From assembly GCA_023014485.1 (NCBI GenBank), contig JAJOZX010000877.1, forward strand, positions 310,001 to 374,000: DNA of 64,000 nucleotides, in the 5' to 3' direction. A program made the position numbers and the translations under genes. Source of the DNA: Bathynomus jamesi (taxonomy: Eukaryota > Arthropoda > Malacostraca > Isopoda > Cirolanidae). The number at the start of each line of letters is the position of its first letter. The first letter of the stretch is position 1. Below are positions 41,301-52,299 of this stretch, in pieces. The notes under the pieces are model-generated. The model saw nothing but the letters and a program-made list of their open reading frames with translations, did not search any database and was not told the DNA's origin.

Positions 41301-41662
41301 TATACATATGGAAAATTTCGAGGGTCCTGTCCCTAATCTTAGAAATGAAATAGAAACACAATAGAATGAGAGAAGAGGATGGAAAATACCCTCAGAATAC
41401 GAGGCCCAAAACTTTTTAATGTCCTTACCAAAGAACTGAGGAACCTCCAGCACACCAACCTGAATAATTTCAAGAACCATCTGGACAGGTTCCTGTGCAA
41501 ATTCCTAGGTCAGCCATGAGTGGCTGGCTACGAGGGCAGGAGGAGATCGGAAAGCAATTCCCTCCTCCTCCAAATCCCGCAGAAGAGGCGGGATACTGCA
41601 GAGGGGTCGACCATAGGGTTATCCTGAGCCGTCGTTCAAACCCTCATAAAGTAAGTAAATAT

Positions 41663-41665
41663 ACA

Positions 41666-41698
<33 letters not shown>
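41663..41698. repeat. (TA)n microsatellite
   Basis: TA run following the LINE 3' tail. Confidence 0.95.
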
Positions 41699-41701
<3 letters not shown>

Positions 41702-41819
41702 TGTTCATACGAGAATAGAAAATATGCAATAATTTCATAATTTTCTGCTTTCTTCTCTTGTACCATATAAAAATTGCGTGCACCAGTGTAATCAACGCAC
41801 TCAAAATTTACTTCGCAAG

Positions 41820-42038
41820 GAAATTTCGGATCACCTGAAGATCAGGGGCCCCAGCCTTCGTTAGTTAGCCTTATAAGGCTAACTAACAAAAACATCACGA
41901 CTTAACCTAACCAATCGTGAAGGGCGTACAGTTGACCTAACGACTGATTAGGTTAAGTCGTGATATTTTCGTTAGTTAGCCTTATAAGGCTAACTAACGA
42001 AGGCTCGGGGCCCTGATCTTCAGGTGATCCGAAATTTC
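41820..42038. repeat. Long palindrome with 91-bp arms
   Basis: Arms 41820-41910 and 41948-42038 are near-perfect inverted copies separated by about 37 bp. Each arm contains its own small palindrome (GTTAGCCTTATAAGGCTAAC). The arm sequence near AACCTAACCAATCGTG recurs at 60-113. It may be a MITE-like or foldback element, but no clear target duplication was seen. Confidence 0.88.
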
Positions 42039-42272
42039 ATGTGCGTTGGTAGTCATAATTTTTTCTAAGCGTGTGAATGAACTTTTTAAATGCATTAGTT
42101 ATTATAAATGTTTAGACACCTTTAACTAAAATGTCAGTGATTGCAGAAGAATTAAAATTTCAAATTTGGGATTAACAAAACATCGCGATTCTGATAAATA
42201 CAAACAATAAATTATACATTTTCCTGTACAGATTTGGCAACATTAGAGCGTTCCTGAAACTCCATAGAACGA

Positions 42273-42487
<215 letters not shown>

Positions 42488-42689
42488 TTTGTCTATATGG
42501 ATAACATACTGTATATATATATGTTGCATGACATTAGATCCAGTGAGGTTAGCTCAGAAAGAGGAACGAACTCACTGAAATTACGTCGAATGGAACCAAA
42601 TCAATTTCGACCTGATTCCACTTCAACCTAATTTCATTTAAATCACACATACACACGCACAGACACACATATGAGCATCTCAACATTAG

Positions 42690-42960
42690 TTTGACACCGA
42701 TTTTTTTAAATCCATTTATCTGAAAAAACTAATTAATCAAACCTAATTTAACTTAACCTAACCTTAGTGTTATCGAACTGAGGAGGGCGTGACAAATGTT
42801 CCGGACGCAACTGAAGGCTCGAAGATTGAGTTCTAAGTCATCAAATAGTTAGGTACTCGCTAATCTAGCCTAACTTAACCCAGCAAAACTTTAACTAACC
42901 CTGCTTAATCAGGACCAACATATCTTTTTTTTTTTTATAGTGAAAATGTTTCTAGATCTT
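42690..42960. repeat. Dispersed repeat with CCTAA-like strings, copy 1
   Basis: Similar to 51575-51800: shared order of TTTTTTAAATC, ACTAATTAA-CAAACC, TAACCTTAGTG, ATCGAACTGAG, GTACTCGCTAAT, TAGCCTAAC and CATATCTT. Contains short CCTAA-like runs reminiscent of degenerate arthropod telomere units. Confidence 0.75.
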
Positions 42961-43024
42961 TTTGCTTAAATTATTGTTTCGAGGTGCCAGAAATGTTATC
43001 TCACAAAAACAATTACCCCACTAC

Positions 43025-43147
<123 letters not shown>

Positions 43148-43546
43148 TCCTACATGTGCGCTCGTGTGTATATGTGTGCAAGTATAAATTATTGCAATTT
43201 ATATTCAATTCTGTGTTTGTTAAAATATTTCGGCGTGAGTTTAATTTTTTAAGTTTGAGCGTCAGTAAAAAGTTTCTGTATTCTCTGCATATAAAAGGGA
43301 ACAGAGAAATTATTAACGAAAGATGATCAGAGGAGTGAAGCGAAGGTCGAAAATACAGCGGAAAAGTTTGAAATCTACAGAGACCAAAAGATATGCCATG
43401 TCTGGAATGAAAAATAGATTAATTTTTATACATTAGTATCACGCACGGTATTATCTACAATATAACTTTAAACAAATTAAGAAACTTAATTTTAAAGAAT
43501 TATTTGCATGAATTTTACCTCTAAGACATGTATAGAATTGTATGAA

Positions 43547-43579
<33 letters not shown>

Positions 43580-43582
<3 letters not shown>

Positions 43583-45100
43583 TCTACAAAAAAAACATGC
43601 GTCCGTACTTTTCCTTTTAAACTCAGTAATTTCTTTTAACTTTTGATAAAACTTTAATAAAATAAAGTAAAGTTATCTGACAACATTTCTTTAAATTTTC
43701 AGTACAGTAGCTGAATAGACCTCATTTTAGCAGGTAAACAAAAATATAATATAAAGATACCGTAAATACTCAAAATTTCTTTATTATACAACCAAAAATT
43801 CCTTTCATATAATATTGTCATTAAAATGTCAAACTAAAAATACTGTTCAATATGTTTTCCTCCAACTTCTATTACTTTTCGAAGTCTTAGTCGAAATTGG
43901 TCTACTGCTGAATCAATCTGGTCTTGCGGGAATTCGGCCCAATGTTCAAAGAGAACATCTCTCAGGTGGTTAACATTTCTGATTTTTTTTACCGCGATAA
44001 ACTCGTTCTGACAAGTTTTCCCAGATCCCATAATCAACAGGATTCAAATCAGGACTGTTCGGAGGCCAATTCTCCGGTTCAATAAATTCGGGAACGTGTT
44101 CATTTAAATAAGCAACAGTGTCTTTTGCCGTATGTGCCCTTGCTCCATCCTGTTGAAAACAAAATGACCTCCATTTCGATAATATTCGCCATTAACTTTC
44201 ACACCGGGCTGAACGAATTGAAGAGATGTTTTTCCCAGCTTGGAAACACCGACAGATACCATAATACTTTTGGAAAAGTGGCACCTTGTTGCATACAGTC
44301 TTTCGTCCGAAATTCGATTCTTTAATTGATGGGATTCTGAGTATACTCTGTTGTTCTGAAAGTTCATTGGTGGTTCTACATTGAATATTTTTTCATCACT
44401 AAAAAATGTTTGACTTGCTTTCATAACTGTGATGCGTCTTAGCATTTTTTTTTTTTTTGCATTTATGACTCGTTTTTCTGTCCACGTACACGTTTGTATG
44501 GTCTAAGTCCGAAGTCTTCTTTTACAATTCGCCTTACACTAGTCTCTGATATTCCAATCGACTTTGAAATCTGAGCTGGAGTCTCGTGAGTGCCTGGCTT
44601 ATCATCTTGGCTAAGAATTCGGGAAGAAACTTCTTCAATGTTTTCTTCCGTTCTAACACTCCTTGGACGACCACTACCTTTTTTTTCTAACAGTACTGCC
44701 TGTAGCATCAATTTTTTTCAGCAACGTATCCAGTCCGCCCAGTGTTCATCCTTTATTGGGGAATCCCGCCAATATTTTGTGCCTTCCATATCCCCTATTA
44801 AGCCTATAATGCCTAATAACTATTTTATCTTCATCAGAGAATGGCATTTGAGGGATATCTAGAGTAATTTTTTTTTTATCTGAAAAAAGAGAGAAAAATT
44901 ATTTCAATGTGCACATAGATTTATGGAACTAAAAAATCAAGTTAATATTAAACAACCAAATTTAATCATTCAGTTATAAAAATTGGCTGGCTTACATAAA
45001 ATTTAATGGTAATTATTGTCTAAATTTTGTATAAATCATGCAAACACAGTTTGACTTATTAGTTTACAATCAACCGCATGTTTTTTTTTTTGGCGGACCC
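43580..45100 (-). mobile_element. DD37D mariner, degraded
   Basis: Left end GGTCTACAAAAAAAACATGC and right end inverse GGGTCCGCCAAAAAAAAAAA then CATGCG form a decayed inverted repeat. Both ends lie next to (TA)n. It encloses a minus-strand DD37D transposase in pieces. It is related to the elements at 2725-3737 and 56817-57622 by the shared C-terminal motif. Confidence 0.82.
43834..44800 (-). pseudogene. DD37D mariner transposase, multiple breaks
   Basis: Reading leftward: GSGRPRSVRTEENIEEVSSR and GISETSVRRIVKEDFGLRPY (helix-turn-helix linker and second motif), a shift near 44455 in an A-run, FFSDEKIFNVEPPMNFQNNR (D1), a break near 44104, then in another frame FQQDGARAHTAKDTV (D2) and NSPDLNPVDYGIWENL (D3) with 37 residues between them. 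The end is KVIEVGGKHIEQYF. At least three breaks disable it. Confidence 0.85.
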
Positions 45101-45101
45101 G

Positions 45102-45131
45102 TTATATATATATATATATACTGTATATATA
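45102..45131. repeat. (TA)n microsatellite
   Basis: TA run with one CTG interruption next to the mariner right end. Confidence 0.9.
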
Positions 45132-45339
45132 TGACTGTTACACGTGTTTCGTTTGAAGTCCGAATAAAAGTGATATTGCAATAAAATTCCAGCAGTTAAT
45201 CCTTTTTACGTTGTGCCAATTTTTGAGCGAATATTCAGTGAACACAGTCGTATGCCTATTTAAGTGGTGAAACAGTGGCGTATGTCGAAATAAAGCAAAT
45301 AAAATTAAAGCAACTTAATCTAACAACGTTTTTTTCCGA

Positions 45340-46078
45340 GTGTTTTTTCGCTGAGGAAATCTAACTGCCCATCGAAAGGCAATATCCCTCAGTTATACAC
45401 CGCGGTACACTCCAGGGCATCAATCAGTGAGAATCGTTGCGATCTTTGCCAGACCTTAGTCGAATTTCAATGCCTGAGGTGGAGCGACAAAAAAATCTCT
45501 CTTATATCAGGCGTTAAACAATTGAACGGAATCAAATTCTTCTGCAAAAGCTGCATAATCGAAATAAACTCGTTTGCAGTTTTTAAAGCAGAACGAGACT
45601 ATGAGGAAAAGGCAAAAGAGGAGTTTGTGAATAGCGAACAGAGAGAAAAGTTAGAAGGAACGGAGAAAATACGAGAGGAAACTACTAAAAACGAACTGAA
45701 AAAAAACAGAAAAAGCAAAAATAATAAAATTAAAAGAAGCACCAACAGAGGAAACAGAGGCACAATATCAAATCCAAAGATTTCAGAAAAGGGCATTAGC
45801 AGCAATAGGAAAAAACAAGTAGACAATAATGAAACAATACTGAAACCACCAAAAACAAAGGCCCCAAGTAAAAATGGGGAAGAAACTATATGTAAATATT
45901 ATGTGAAAGGAATTTGCAGATGTAAGGGAGGAGAATGTATTTACGAACACCCTCCTGTGTGCAACTACTTTTACAATAATGGTCACTGCAAATTTGGTGG
46001 AAAATGCAAATTCTACCATCCGGTCATTTGCAAGACCTACGCAACATATGGAACCTGCCAGTACGGGAGAAAATGCTA
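45340..46078 (+). CDS. LINE A ORF1: PHD-like finger plus CCCH zinc fingers
   Basis: The frame is open from at least 45340. N-terminal CDLCQTLVEFQCLRW ... FFCKSC gives a C-x2-C ... C ... C-x2-C pattern like the PHD-type finger of some LINE ORF1 proteins. A long charged, Lys/Glu-rich segment follows (coiled-coil-like). The C-terminus has CCCH fingers: CKYYVKGICRCKGGECIYEH, CNYFYNNGHCKFGGKCKFYH (C-x8-C-x5-C-x3-H), and a third, CKTYATYGTCQYGRKC, cut by TAG before its His; the bases after the stop read YHH in frame. ORF1 proteins bind the LINE RNA. CCCH fingers replace the commoner CCHC knuckles. The start codon is uncertain. Confidence 0.7.
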
Positions 46079-46167
46079 GTACCATCATCTCCCGACAAGT
46101 TCAAAGGACAAAGGACAAGTTCCAAATGACAACAGAAGGAATGTGAGAAAAAAGTATGTACCTAGAT

Positions 46168-46720
46168 TAGTGATGGGACGATTGTCATATTTCATACAAT
46201 CGCTGTTGCGATTGCGATTGCGATTGTCAGAATTTGAAAAGCGCGCGATTGCGATTGCGATGTTTTAGCTTTAGCCTCACATAACGCTCATTTATGCTTT
46301 AAATATACCTAAACGCGTTATCTACCTCAGTCAGGGAGTTAAGTATTGATGTAGCTCCTGCTTCAGTCTGTGAGGAAAGTCCAGTTTCAACCAATGGCTT
46401 CACCAACTCCATCCGTGATTTTTTTGATACTGGTACTGAATCCTTCATTACTTTATCAACTAATTCGCAACCCGTTTTCATTTCTGTTTTTGACTTATTT
46501 ATTATTTATTTATTATTCCGTATTGTTGTTAGCTAAACTTTCCTTTAAGTACGCATGAAAGAGCAGCTTTCACAGCAACTTTTGTAGAGATTTAAATCTT
46601 TTGTTCACAATCGCAACAATCGCACTCATTAAATGCGATTGCAATTGCGATTGCGATTGTGAAAAATGTGCGATTGTATCGCGATTGCGATTGCGATTGC
46701 GATGCATCGTCCCATCACTA
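46168..46720. mobile_element. hAT-type non-autonomous element with (GCGATT)n subterminal repeats
   Basis: Ends TAGTGATGGGACGAT and its inverse ATCGTCCCATCACTA are flanked by an exact 8-bp duplication ACCTAGAT (46160-46167, 46721-46728). Runs of GCGATT lie just inside both ends in opposite function, and may be transposase-binding arrays. A short minus frame (46299-46481) includes ELVDKVMKDSVPVSKKSRME and could be a transposase scrap. Confidence 0.92.
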
Positions 46721-46974
46721 ACCTAGATAGCAAACAAAACACAACCAGCACACAAAATTTTCAACATCTCGGACACAATACGGCTGCTAAGTCTCATACA
46801 GCACATGCAGCTGACATAGCTGGGAACCTTCGAACCGGAACGCTTCATGGCAAGAAGCTACCACAAGAGATAGGCGGGAACGGATCCATCTCGGAGGACC
46901 ACAAGGATACAAAACATGCGAAACAAAGGACAACGAACTTAAAATGCACAAGAAGCAACGCAAAACAAAGAACA

Positions 46975-49800
46975 TAAACATTGTCCTGGCAAATATTCAA
47001 GGAATAAAACCGAACAATTCTCTAAACAAAGTTTCGTACCTGAAAGGTTTTATGGACGAAACGAGGGGGAACATCGTATGCCTCACAGAAACACATCTTA
47101 AAGATTGCCAAGGAAACTGAGAACACTATCGATAAGAAAGAATTGCATATCGATGGATTCAACTTACTAAGAGCGGATAGAAGAACGAGACGTAAAGGTG
47201 GCTGTGCTATTTATATACATGAGAGGCATATGACAGAGACGGTAAAAAGTAAATCCAACAGCTTCGTGGAAACCCTTGCAGTGAAAATAGAGAAACTAAA
47301 CGTGGTACTGATAGTCATCTATAGACCTCCAAACTCACCAGATGAAAAATTTTCGAATGCCATTGATGATATCAGAACCCTAATAAAGTCCCTAAACGCT
47401 CCATCCCCTAATATAATACTCTGCGACGATTTTAATTTCCCATTTATAAAATACAAAAAGGTGAGTAGAAATATATTTATACAACATGATAAGGGGGACA
47501 CAAGAAAGAAACAGGAGCAAGCAAAAATGTTGATGGCTCTCACAAACGAGTTTATGCTGACACAGGATATAACAGAACATACCAGGAAAAATAACTGCCT
47601 AGATCTGGTATTCATAAATAACAAGAACTTGATTGCCGATATAAAAATAACCCCAACTATTATCTCAGACAACAATATAATCGAGTTATCAACAAATATG
47701 GCGATAACTTTAAAAGACAATACACATACGGAAGGAAAAAGCAAAGTTGGGGCTTTTAACTTTAACTCCAAGACTATAAATTGGGAAGAAATCAGATCAC
47801 ACATGGCCCAAATAGAGTGGAGAACAGCTTTAGAGAATAAGATAACTGAGGAAATGCTAACAATCTTGGAAGAAAAGACGTTGAGAATTTTAGAAAAGAT
47901 ATGCTCCGAAAGCACAGCCACAAGGAAAGAGGAACTGGCTAGAGAGGCAAAAGAGAAGAATATTCCGCAAAAGAAAGAGAGTAGCGACGAAGTTACCAAA
48001 TTGCGGAGACGACAATGCCAGGAAAGTAATACAAGAGAAACTGGAGAGTATCGATAAGGAAATACAAACTCTGATAAAGGGCCATACAGAGAGGGAAGAG
48101 GAAAAGGCGGTAGAAGCAATAAAGGAAAATCCAAAATACAACTATGCGAAAAGGAAAACAACAACGCGCCCTACTATCGGGTCCTTAAAGAAAGGGAATA
48201 ATGAACTAACAGACGATCTAAAAGAAATATCTGAAACATTTAGAACCCAGTATGAATCGGTCTTCAGTACCCCAAAAAGTGACAAAGCGATACCTGACAT
48301 AGATGCATTCTTCGAAGAGAAATTTCAAGGAGAATGTATAACAGACTTTGATTTTACCCCAGAAGATGCAACGAGAGCTATAGGACAAATGAGATCACAT
48401 TCAGCTGCAGGTCCGAACAACTGGAACGCACTATTAATTAAAAACTGTAAAAATGAAATAGCTACACCCTTATATTGGATATGGAGAAGATCCCTAGAAA
48501 CTGGGGAAATACTGAGTATCTTGAAAAGAGAAAAAATTATCCCAATATATAAAGGCGGAGATAGATCTCAAGTAAAGAACTATACACCAGTGTCATTGAC
48601 GTCTCACCACACGAAAATATTTGAAAGAATAGTCAGAGAGAAAATCTGTGACTTCTTGGAGACACTGGAAATATTCAACGAAAATCAGGCCGGATTCCGA
48701 TCGGGAAGATCATGCTTATCACAACTTATAGAGCATTATAACAATATCCTAGATGCACTTGAAGGCAATGAAAACTATGATGTCATACACACGGATTTTG
48801 TTAAAGCTTTCGACAAGTGCGATTATGGTATAATAGCACATAAAATTAAACATATGGGAATAACAGTCAAAGTGGGAAAATGGATCTATAACTTCCTCAG
48901 AGAACGACTACAGGTCAAAATTCAAGTTGTATCATCATCAGAATCAGAATTACGCAACTCAGTGCCACAAGGTACAGTGCTGGCCCCACTCCTGTTCATT
49001 ATCATGCTAACAGACATATACAGTGGAGTTAAAAGCAACAGTATAGTAACATCATTTACAGACGATACAAAGATCAGCAAAAAAATCAGCTAGGCAAATG
49101 AAGTGGAGGCCTTGCAGAGGGACACAAACAAAATATACAAATGGTCAGAAGACAACAACATGACATTTAACCCCGAGAAATTTCAACTCTTGAGATATGG
49201 TAGAAATGAAGAAATTAAACAGACTGCATTGCATATTATGCTCCAGATCGACAGGAAATTCAGAGTAACTCGAAAGCGGTCGACTTGGGGGTAATAACGA
49301 CCGATGATGCCAAGTTCGAGACACAAAATCAGATAGCAATAAACAAAGCAAAATGAGTCGCGGAACAGGTACTAAGAACGTTCAAAAGGAGGGACAAGAC
49401 AGTAATGATTCCCCTGCTGAGAACACTGATCATACCAAAACTTGAATACTGCTCAGTTTTGGCGTCCCCATATAAAAAGGAAGAAATTAATAAACTAAAA
49501 GAAACGCAGAGACATTTCACAGCCAAGATTGATGGCTGCAAAGAACTCAACTACTGGGAAACACTACGTAAACTAAATCTGGAAAGAAGAAGAGAGAGGT
49601 GTACCATAATCTACATATGGAAAGTGATCGAAAAACTGGTACCAAACCTCAAACTAAACCCAATTACCATCCAAACAACGCTGGACAATAGGAAAGTCAG
49701 AATGTGTAGTGTTCCCAAACTAAAGGCCCGTCAAGGGACCTCCTCAACACTGAAGGAAAATAGCTTGGTTGTCAGGGGGCCAAGACTTTTTAATTAGCTT
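46975..49800 (+). pseudogene. LINE A ORF2: endonuclease and reverse transcriptase
   Basis: Endonuclease blocks: NIVLANIQGIKPNN, IVCLTETHLKD, GGCAIYIHERHMTE, VIYRPPNSPDEKF and ILCDDFNFPFIKY. Stops or shifts lie near 47120 and 48050. Reverse transcriptase: SAAGPNNWNALLIKN, IIPIYKGGDRSQVKNYTPVS, FNENQAGFRSGRSCLSQLI, IHTDFVKAFDKCDYGIIAHK, SVPQGTVLAPLLFIIMLTDI and SFTDDTKISKK (Thr in place of Ala in the FADD box). A TAG at 49091 and a shift near 49290 follow. The C-terminal part ends SLVVRGPRLFN at a TAG (49795). Confidence 0.85.
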
Positions 49801-50050
49801 CCTCAGGACCTCAGAAACGTTACAGGGGTCAAAGTTGAAGTCTTCAAGAGAAGACTAGATGCCTGGCTCAAGACAGTACCAGATGAGCCGGGTGTATCTG
49901 GCTATGTGCGGTGGAGAGCGCAAGAGAGCAACTCGGTCCTCCACAAAGCCAGACCTAGAGGCGGGGCCATCAGCTTGACCTTTGTGTGAAGAGAGACCGA
50001 CGTACGAAACCGCAACGAGGTTAACGAGATATATATATATATAATATATA

Positions 50051-50979
50051 CAGGGTGGGCGGAAAGTAGCTCCCTATTTTGGATTGGTAAAAAAATACGT
50101 ATATTATCCATTTATTTCAGAAGAAATAATATGAAAAGGTAGGCATACATGGTAGGTTTTCTCTAAAATTCAATGTGGGCTCCAACTCTTTCCACCAGCT
50201 TCTGGAGCCGCCCAGGAATGGCGTCCACTGACTTTAGCAGGAACTCCGGCGGGATGGAGGACATGACTTCCCGAATTCGGTCCTCCAGTTCTTCCAATGT
50301 CCTCGGTTTGGTGCGGTAGACTTCTTCCTTTACCCACCCCCAAAGAAAGAAGTCGCACGGTTACCGCTGAAAAACGGCAGAATCGGTTCAGTGTAACGGT
50401 GTGGTGTGGTATGACCTCAGATCAGGTTGTGGGCCCGTTCCTTCTGCGCAACACCATGAATGCTGAGCGGTACCTTGCTATGTTGCGAAACGAGGTCTGG
50501 CCGGTTGTCAGCACATGGGAGAACATCGACGATCTGATATTTATGCAAGATGGCGCCCCTCCCCTCCGCACTTCGCTCTTGTTGTCCGTGAGTGGCTGGA
50601 TGCCCACTTCCTGGGCGTTGGATGGGTCGTCGTGGTCCACATCAATGGCCAGCCAGGAGCCCCGACTTGACACCGTGCGACTTCTTTCTTTAGGGGTGGG
50701 TAAAGGAAGAAGTCTACCGCACCAAACCGAGGACATTGGAAGAACTGGAGGACCGAATTCGGGAAGTCATGTCCTCCATCCCGCCGGAGTTCCTGCTAAA
50801 GTCAGTGGACGCCATTCCTGGGCGGCTCCAGAAGCTGGTGGAAAGAGTTGGAGCCCACATTGAATTTTAGAGAAAACCTACCATGTATGCCTACCTTTTC
50901 ATATTATTTTTTCTGAAATAAATGGATAATATACGTATTTTTTTACCAATCCAAAATAGGGAGCTACTTTCCGCCCACC

Positions 50980-50982
<3 letters not shown>
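50051..50982. mobile_element. Snap-back derivative of the DD41D element at 5169-6545
   Basis: Left part 50051-50359 copies the 3' end of the element in one orientation. Right part 50360-50982 copies the 3' half in the other. Both outer ends are therefore the same terminal repeat (CAGGGTGGGCGGAAAGTAGC) and about 310 bp form inverted arms around a central unique segment. It is flanked by TA in (TA)n. The N-terminal half of the transposase is lost. Confidence 0.9.
50360..50870 (+). pseudogene. DD41D transposase C-terminal half in the snap-back element
   Basis: Encodes TAEKRQNRFSVTVWCGMTSD, FMQDGAPP (D2), a shift near 50570 that breaks the following frame, KEEVYRTKPRTLEELED and VERVGAHIEF with stop at 50868-50870. 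It corresponds to residues 187-352 of the intact protein at 5280-6338, with few nucleotide differences. D1 is absent. Confidence 0.85.
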
Positions 50983-50983
<1 letters not shown>

Positions 50984-51056
<73 letters not shown>

Positions 51057-51092
51057 GGTGTGGGTGTGGGTGTGGGTGTGTGTGTGTGTGTG
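50984..51092. repeat. (TA)n(TG)n microsatellite
   Basis: About 52 bp TA repeat followed by a TG/GGGTG-type run of about 56 bp. Confidence 0.97.
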
Positions 51093-51221
51093 AAAGTAAA
51101 GTATAGGATGGTTTCTTTTCATTACAAAAGAAAAGAAATAATAGGATATTTTTACTTTTACTAATATCATTATGCCGCGGGGTTCGAACCAACTGCTAAG
51201 TGGGAGTACGCACCGGAAAAA

Positions 51222-51351
51222 ATGGATCAAACAAACCTGCACAATGAAATATGTTCGTTACCATCTTTCGTAACGTTTCTGGAGGCATGTTTTGAAGATG
51301 TTAGCAATGTTCGTAATGCTTTTCTGCGATTGCAAACTCATTCTATGAAAG
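51222..51351 (+). other. Candidate exon with splice donor, no homology recognised
   Basis: An open frame from ATG 51222 (context AAAAATGG) encodes MDQTNLHNEICSLPSFVTFL and continues to LRLQTHSMK, where AAAG|GTAAATTA gives a good splice-donor sequence at 51352. The frame stays open upstream to about 51160 and ends by stop at about 51392 if unspliced. Composition is less AT-rich than the flanks. It resembles no transposon protein I know. It may be a first coding exon or a chance frame. Confidence 0.3.
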
Positions 51352-51394
51352 GTAAATTATGTTCTCATCAAATTTTACCTTTCTACAACTAAAG

Positions 51395-52170
51395 CTTCGT
51401 TTATTGTTTTGAATTTTGTGGGATAACTGATAAAAAAGCGCCCGTTATCTACTTTAAGTTAAAAGAAAACATTGATTACGTTCCCTTGAAAATCCTGTTT
51501 ATCTGTGAAGTAAATTATCCCCTCCACACACATGCACACGTGCGTGCGGATCTCTGGATGAGCGCGGTACCAACTTTTTTAAATCAAAATATTTAAAAAC
51601 TAATTAACCAAACCAATTTTAACCTAAACTAACCTTAGTGCCATCGAACTGAGAAAGGCGGCAATATAGTGCAGTACTCGCTAATGTAGCCTAACCTAAC
51701 CAAACCTTAACTAACCTAACCGAGCGTAACTTAACCTAATGAAGACCATCATATCTTCTTTCCGACAATAAAAATATTTCTAAATTTTTAATACTCGTAT
51801 AAATTTTTAATGTTCCAATGTACCAAGAGTGTTATACTTATACCTCACCAAAAACCCCCACATTTGTGAATTTATCACACACTTGACCTCACTTATGCCC
51901 AGTTGCCTACGCGCGCACAAACGCACACACACTTCCACATACACACAAATAACATATATATATATATATATTTTATTATTGATGCATTGATAGTTTAAAT
52001 GGAAATATGAAGAGTTAAGCATCTTCTTACATACTGTAGAGCATCATAACTCCCATACACATATTAAAGGGTCAATGTTGCTGCAAGTGCTCGTACAAGC
52101 AAATAGGGGTCAAAGTAATGACGATGCTTCCGTACATGGTTCATCACCACAGAAAGCAACAATGTTCTCT
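51395..52170. other. Non-coding sequence including dispersed repeat copy 2
   Basis: 51575-51800 is the second copy of the dispersed repeat at 42690-42960, with CCTAA-like strings. The rest is AT-rich, with a short TA run at 51953-51970, and nothing else is recognised. Confidence 0.6.
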
Positions 52171-52182
52171 GTTAGTCTAGTC

Positions 52183-52291
52183 CACTGGTTCCCAACGTGG
52201 GCGCCACCGCTCCCCAATGGGCGTTTAAGAGTCTTAGGGGGGCGCTAGGAAACTGTAAAATTGTTGGCCTAAAAAAGGTTGGGAACCACTG
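52183..52291. mobile_element. 109-bp hAT MITE with exact 8-bp target duplication
   Basis: Ends CACTGGTTCCCAAC and inverse CAGTGGTTCCCAACCT belong to the well-known hAT end type CAGNGGTTCCCAA. Flanking GTCTAGTC at 52175-52182 and 52292-52299 is an exact 8-bp duplication. A GGGCGCCACCGCTCCCC segment lies near the left end. It encodes nothing. Confidence 0.95.
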
Positions 52292-52299
52292 GTCTAGTC

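Larger units (their letters stand above)
22461..41660 (+). mobile_element. LINE A-related copy, disrupted by nested insertions E4 and E3
   Basis: Three pieces align in order to LINE A copy 2: 22461-23320 (reverse transcriptase), about 25568-25716 (DYWSRLQSLNLYSLERR, then IIYI), and about 41305-41660 (IYIWK, RIRGPKLFNVLTKELRN and 3' untranslated sequence). E4 separates the first two and E3 the last two. The 5' part is missing at the Tigger element. The third piece ends in a CATAAAGTAAGTAAATA tail beside (TA)n. Confidence 0.8.
45133..50027 (+). mobile_element. LINE family A copy 2, near full length
   Basis: Contains a 5' region, ORF1 (about 45340-46078), ORF2 with endonuclease and reverse transcriptase (about 46975-49797) and a 3' untranslated region (49798-50027) shared with copy 1. 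A 553-bp hAT element sits between the ORFs (46168-46720). Domain order and motifs suit a Jockey/CR1-like element. Only a limited number of stops and shifts are present. Confidence 0.85.

Noticed and set aside
46180..46710. CRISPR-like or satellite array from repeated GCGATT
   Set aside because: Repeats are contiguous hexamers without spacers and lie within a hAT element with its own target duplication. The context is eukaryotic.
51177..51192. tRNA-like B box GGTTCGAACC
   Set aside because: No matching A box at the right distance was seen; the candidate exon frame runs through it.
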